Shown: positions 60,764 through 64,000 of the stretch, one piece after another
Numbering within the stretch: the first letter of the stretch is position 1
Layout: the number at the start of each line of letters is the position of its first letter
Source: an uncultured Candidatus Saccharibacteria bacterium
GTDB lineage: Bacteria > Patescibacteriota > Saccharimonadia > Saccharimonadales > Saccharimonadaceae
Direction: 5' to 3'
Length of the DNA stretch: 64,000 bases
NCBI GenBank assembly: GCA_948648655.1
Contig: CAPKVJ010000003.1
Coordinates: 20,266 to 84,265, forward strand
The notes under the pieces: model-generated
Databases searched by the model: none
Told to the model about the DNA's origin: nothing
What the model saw: only the letters and a program-made list of their open reading frames with translations
Program-made: the position numbers and the translations under genes

Positions 60764-62157
60764 GTGGTGGCGAGAAGCTGGAGGGTGGCGAAGTTAAGAC
60801 AGGCTGGGAAGATGTAGCGAGCTTGGCTGGCCAAGCTCGTAATCTAGATTACGAGGGGGAGCGGGATTTTGATAAGCTTGATGAGGCTAGTGAGTATGAG
60901 AGAGCCAGGTTGCAAGTTATGAATAGGATGGTTTTTACGGATGTGAATCCCGAGATGATAAGTGGGCTAGTAGATATTTTTATAAATGCGATTAATGTTG
61001 ATAGATTGAATGACATACGTGTGGAGATGAGGAATAATTTTGAGCAGGGTGTGGAACGTGCTGAAGAATTTTTTGCAGAATTATTAGAGATAAAGGCTGC
61101 TCCAAAGGTGGAGCTTAAAGAATTAGGAGATAATCGTTTGGGTGTATGTAGAATGGGTGAAAGTTTGGATGTGCCGGATACGATTACGGTTTCTACTGAA
61201 TGCAAAAATAATCCTGATTTGATGTTGGGTGTGATAGCGCATGAAAATTGGCACAGTTATCAGCATAAGCGGATTTATGAGGCAGTGAAAGCAATAGAAG
61301 ATGGTGCGAATGATTATGATTTGCGGGCAGATTTGTATTTACATAACAAGCTGAATTATATTAATGCAAAAGATGACATACGTGGATATATGACGCAGCT
61401 GGTCGAGGCAGAAGCGTTTGCGTTTGAGGATAAGTTTCAGAATGTGGTAAAAGAGATAGACAAGACCGAAAAAGAGAAGGAGTTTGTGACAAATCATCCC
61501 GAGATTTATGATACGGAGAATCTATCAGGGATAGAGGAGGAGCTGAAGACGGTTTTTCGTGGGATGGATATTGATAGGTTTTTGGATAAAGCGGGTGTAG
61601 AGGATGTGTCAGGACTAATAGATCGATTTGGTGATCCGGAGGGGTTTGCGCAGCAATATATGATTGCCTTGATTGATTTGGTTGGAGCGAGTGATGAGGT
61701 GACGGTGGAGTTTGTAGATGGAGATGCTTTGAGGCCTGGTGGACGGGGAAGAATGGATTATAAAGAGAAGAAGGTCTATCTCAATCGCGAGAACCAGGGT
61801 GGATTATTAACTGACGTTTTGCCGAAGTTTGCTTGGGCGTTTCGGCAGAGGGATAAGGCGAGTGATATGAACGATAGCGGGCACGCAAAATTATATCGTG
61901 AGAATAATATGCATTTCATAACACGGAAGCAAGATCCAGCGAAGTTTGAGGAGCAATTATTGATACGTGAACGTAGCGAATTTGCAGATAAACTGTTGGA
62001 AATTCTGGATGAGCAGGCTTTGGAGGAAGAAATTGCTAGGGAACCATTGCCGAAGCGAGTGCTAATGAAGCTGGAGCAGAGGCGGAGGAACGCTTTACCG
62101 GTATTAAGTAGGGAGTATGGAGTAAAAAGGAGGCGAATAGATGGAAGGGAGAATTGA
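60760..62157 (+). CDS. Putative zinc metallopeptidase-like protein (HENWH)
   Basis: 465 aa, no signal peptide. A HExxH motif occurs as VIAHENWHSYQHKR at residues 161-165, with several downstream Glu/Asp as possible third ligands (for example LVEAEAFAFEDKF). The rest is helical and charged; the end is very basic. The motif context (AHExxHxxQ) is like domesticated or ImmA-type peptidases. Overlaps pyrG by 4 bp and the next gene by 17 bp, so it is translationally coupled. Confidence 0.7.
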   Translation: MSGGEKLEGGEVKTGWEDVASLAGQARNLDYEGERDFDKLDEASEYERARLQVMNRMVFTDVNPEMISGLVDIFINAINVDRLNDIRVEMRNNFEQGVERAEEFFAELLEIKAAPKVELKELGDNRLGVCRMGESLDVPDTITVSTECKNNPDLMLGVIAHENWHSYQHKRIYEAVKAIEDGANDYDLRADLYLHNKLNYINAKDDIRGYMTQLVEAEAFAFEDKFQNVVKEIDKTEKEKEFVTNHPEIYDTENLSGIEEELKTVFRGMDIDRFLDKAGVEDVSGLIDRFGDPEGFAQQYMIALIDLVGASDEVTVEFVDGDALRPGGRGRMDYKEKKVYLNRENQGGLLTDVLPKFAWAFRQRDKASDMNDSGHAKLYRENNMHFITRKQDPAKFEEQLLIRERSEFADKLLEILDEQALEEEIAREPLPKRVLMKLEQRRRNALPVLSREYGVKRRRIDGREN

Positions 62158-62440
62158 GAAGTATTTGATAGACGAAAAGGGGGTTGAGTCGGAAATTGTG
62201 AGACAGAAGTTGCGAGAAAAGGTCATGAAATATGATGATATTGCAGCGGAGTTTGATGAGTGGCTAGATGAGAGGAGTTATCGCGAAGAGGGAATAAAAG
62301 TGGCTGGTTATGGGGCGAGTGATATTTATAAGATGGCACCAATGCTGGATGGGATTGGGGTGTTTAATTTCTTGGTGGATTTGCGAGATAATCTGGAGGA
62401 AGCAGAGAAGATTATAGAGTCAGGGTTTGTGGTGCGGTAG
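62141..62440 (+). CDS. Small protein downstream of the HENWH gene
   Basis: 99 aa, acidic and helical, no known domain (IEKYLIDEKGVESEIVRQKL; YDDIAAEFDEWLDE). It overlaps the previous gene by 17 bp after an AAGGAGG, which suggests the two proteins act together. Confidence 0.72.
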   Translation: MEGRIEKYLIDEKGVESEIVRQKLREKVMKYDDIAAEFDEWLDERSYREEGIKVAGYGASDIYKMAPMLDGIGVFNFLVDLRDNLEEAEKIIESGFVVR

Positions 62441-62473
62441 CATGTTATAATTAAGGGAATAATAGGAGTTTTT

Positions 62474-63160
62474 ATGAATAGAGTGAGTAAGTGGCTTTGG
62501 GGTGGGGCTTTGATTGCTTTGGGGGTTGTTTTGGGAATTAATGCACTGGGGATTGTGGACGTGAATATCTTTTTTCCGGGCTGGTGGACTTTATTGATTA
62601 TTGTGCCGTGTGTGATTGGGCTATTTGGAAATGATAGTGACAAGTGGGCGGATGTAATTGGGATTTTGTTGGGTGTGGCGTTATTACTGGCATGTCAGGG
62701 GTGGTTGTCGTTTAGCATGATTTGGAAATTGGCTTTGCCAACGATTTTGGTGGTTGTAGGGTTATCGATTTTGTTTAAGGATGTTTTAAAGGGGAAGGTG
62801 ATTAAGGAAGCGAAGAAGTTGCATGGTAAGGGTGGCGAACAGGAGTATTGGGCGACTTTTTCGGGACAAAATGTGAGCTATGCACAAAAGGAATTTGACG
62901 GGTGCCGGTTGGAGGCAGTTTTTGGTGGGGTGAAGTGTGATTTGCGTGAGGCAAAGATAAAAAAGGATGTTTTGATTCGGGCAAGTGCGGTTTTTGGCGG
63001 AGTGACAATTTTGGTGCCAGATGATGTTGAGGTGCAGGTAGTTTCGTCGTCGATGTTTGGCGGGGTGACAAATCGATGTGATAATAGAGGTGAGAGTGAG
63101 AAGAAGAAAATAATTTATGTCGAAGCGACTTGTATTTTTGGCGGTGTGGAGATTAAGTAG
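62474..63160 (+). CDS. LiaF-like envelope stress membrane protein
   Basis: 228 aa. Helices at about 6-28, 34-55 and 60-95, then a C-terminal beta-solenoid of repeated FGG(V) turns (EAVFGGVKCDLREA, AVFGGVTILVPDD, SMFGGVTNRC, CIFGGVEIK). This is the LiaF/DUF5668 pattern linked to cell-wall antibiotic sensing in Firmicutes. No LiaRS pair is in view. Next gene begins one base after the stop. Confidence 0.87.
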   Translation: MNRVSKWLWGGALIALGVVLGINALGIVDVNIFFPGWWTLLIIVPCVIGLFGNDSDKWADVIGILLGVALLLACQGWLSFSMIWKLALPTILVVVGLSILFKDVLKGKVIKEAKKLHGKGGEQEYWATFSGQNVSYAQKEFDGCRLEAVFGGVKCDLREAKIKKDVLIRASAVFGGVTILVPDDVEVQVVSSSMFGGVTNRCDNRGESEKKKIIYVEATCIFGGVEIK

Positions 63161-63862
63161 ATGAGAGATGCGCAGCGAGCGGTGAAAGCGATTGCGGCGG
63201 GGCTTGCGATTTTATTGGTTTGTGGGATTATAGCATTAGTTTTGGGGGCGGGAATGATTGTAGGGCGGATTTTTGGCGTTGAACAAGGAGTTGCGGACGA
63301 ATGGTCGGCGACGGTGATTAGCGATAAGGGGGATTTTGCGGAGTTGTGCGTTAATGTGGGCAGTGTGAATGTCAGGATGGAGAGAGGGGAGGAATTCCAG
63401 GTATGGGCTGATAATGAAGTCGTGGAGTTTCGAAGGGATACGGATAAGGTATATATTGAAGAGAAAGACTTTGATTGGCTTTCGCGGCGAGAGAAGTGGG
63501 GAGGTGAAGTGAAGATTATCCTGCCGGAAGATTTGGAGCTTGAGCGAGTGAATTTGGAGGCTGGAGCGGGGACGGTTTTGGTGAATGATTTGAAGGTTAA
63601 AGAATTGGATATGAATTTGGGAGTGGGTAAGGTTGAAATAGAGGTAGAGATTAGCGGCAAAAGTAAGATTGATGCTGGCTTGGGAAAGCTGGAGCTAAAT
63701 TTGAAAGGTGGACGAGAGGACTATAAGATGAAGTTTAGCAAGGGGTTAGGTGTGATTACGTTGGATGGCGAGAATATGAATGATGGTGCGGTTTGGGGGG
63801 ATGGGGAAAATGAGATTGAGATTGACGGCGGTGTCGGGGCGATTGAGATACGTATGATATAA
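63161..63862 (+). CDS. DUF4097-type beta-helix membrane protein (LiaG-like)
   Basis: 233 aa. One N-terminal membrane helix (about residues 12-35), then a repetitive beta domain (VNVRMERGEEFQVWADNE, LEAGAGTVLVNDLKVKELDMNLGVGKVEIEV) typical of DUF4097. Pairs with the LiaF-like gene. Confidence 0.83.
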   Translation: MRDAQRAVKAIAAGLAILLVCGIIALVLGAGMIVGRIFGVEQGVADEWSATVISDKGDFAELCVNVGSVNVRMERGEEFQVWADNEVVEFRRDTDKVYIEEKDFDWLSRREKWGGEVKIILPEDLELERVNLEAGAGTVLVNDLKVKELDMNLGVGKVEIEVEISGKSKIDAGLGKLELNLKGGREDYKMKFSKGLGVITLDGENMNDGAVWGDGENEIEIDGGVGAIEIRMI

Positions 63863-63872
63863 TAGGGGGATT

Positions 63873-64000
63873 ATGGAAGAAATACAGAAATTGTTGCAAA
63901 AGGCGGTGCGGGAGCTTTTTGAGGTGGATGTTGAGCCGGAAATTACGGAGGCGCCTGATGAAACGGGGGCAGATTATGCGAGTAATGTGGCGATGAGACT
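63873..64000 (+). CDS. argS: Arginine--tRNA ligase, N-terminal fragment (cut by window edge)
   Basis: 43 codons to the edge: MEEIQKLLQKAVRELF then ITEAPDETGADYASNVAMRL, the N-terminal additional domain of ArgRS, where GDYASNVA(M/L) is conserved. TATAAT (63858-63863) lies 9 nt before the ATG. Confidence 0.78.
   Translation, partial: MEEIQKLLQKAVRELFEVDVEPEITEAPDETGADYASNVAMR

Overview
The window looks like a chromosome segment of a Patescibacteria/CPR bacterium, most probably Candidatus Saccharibacteria (TM7). This is inferred from gene content: a compact type IV pilus locus beside a FISUMP-domain surface protein, short ribosomal proteins, FemAB, DUF5684, TM2 and LiaF-like envelope proteins, and promoters whose -10 box sits 6-9 nt before the ATG. 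A bile-salt-hydrolase-like enzyme hints at an animal-associated host. Taxonomy was not tested by search.

Layout. 1-4.1 kb: a cut GtrII-like glucosyltransferase and two giant paralogous unknowns. 4.1-18.3 kb: tRNA-Ser, tRNA-Gly, HIT protein, valS, femAB-like, tsaD, pta-like and a class V aminotransferase, mixed with nine silent cassettes. 18.3-31.9 kb: DUF5684 protein, RhuM-Doc protein, TM2 pair, degenerate DHH protein, truB, rpsO, pnp, a damaged histidine phosphatase and ftsK. 31.9-33.7 kb: rpsF-ssb-rpsR and efp. 35-48 kb: FISUMP surface protein, pilM/N/O-like genes, pilB, pilT, pilC, a pilin, pilD and a tyrosine recombinase. 48-64 kb: tRNA-Arg, tRNA-Thr, envelope proteins, a bile salt hydrolase homologue, a deoxyribosyltransferase-HD fusion, GT2, an ADP-ribosyltransferase, pyrG, a HENWH metallopeptidase-like protein, LiaF/DUF4097 proteins and the start of argS.

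The striking system is a set of 17 scattered ~200-bp cassettes on both strands. Each is an open frame without its own start, running from (F/L)VRSG to PLRCLAS-stop. Together they encode alternative C-terminal ends of a FISUMP (C-type-lectin-like) domain. All share a GTGCGCAGCGG left edge. Fifteen share a right edge CCGCTGCCTAGCTAGTTAG plus a conserved arm; two carry an alternative tail. Several occur as head-to-head pairs. A bare pair of arms without cassettes (48073-48126) lies 15 bp after the recombinase gene. Two related cassettes differ mostly at synonymous positions, so the frames seem to be selected for protein although silent here. I infer a donor archive for switching the tip of a surface or pilus adhesin, by gene conversion or shufflon-like recombination. 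The recipient gene is not in the window.

A second system is a family of 85-200 bp hairpin elements. Their stem sequences differ from copy to copy but remain inverted repeats, and subsets share their inner part. Seven lie directly behind minus-strand cassettes, three are elsewhere between genes, and two sit in frame inside tsaD and truB, as Rickettsia palindromic elements do.
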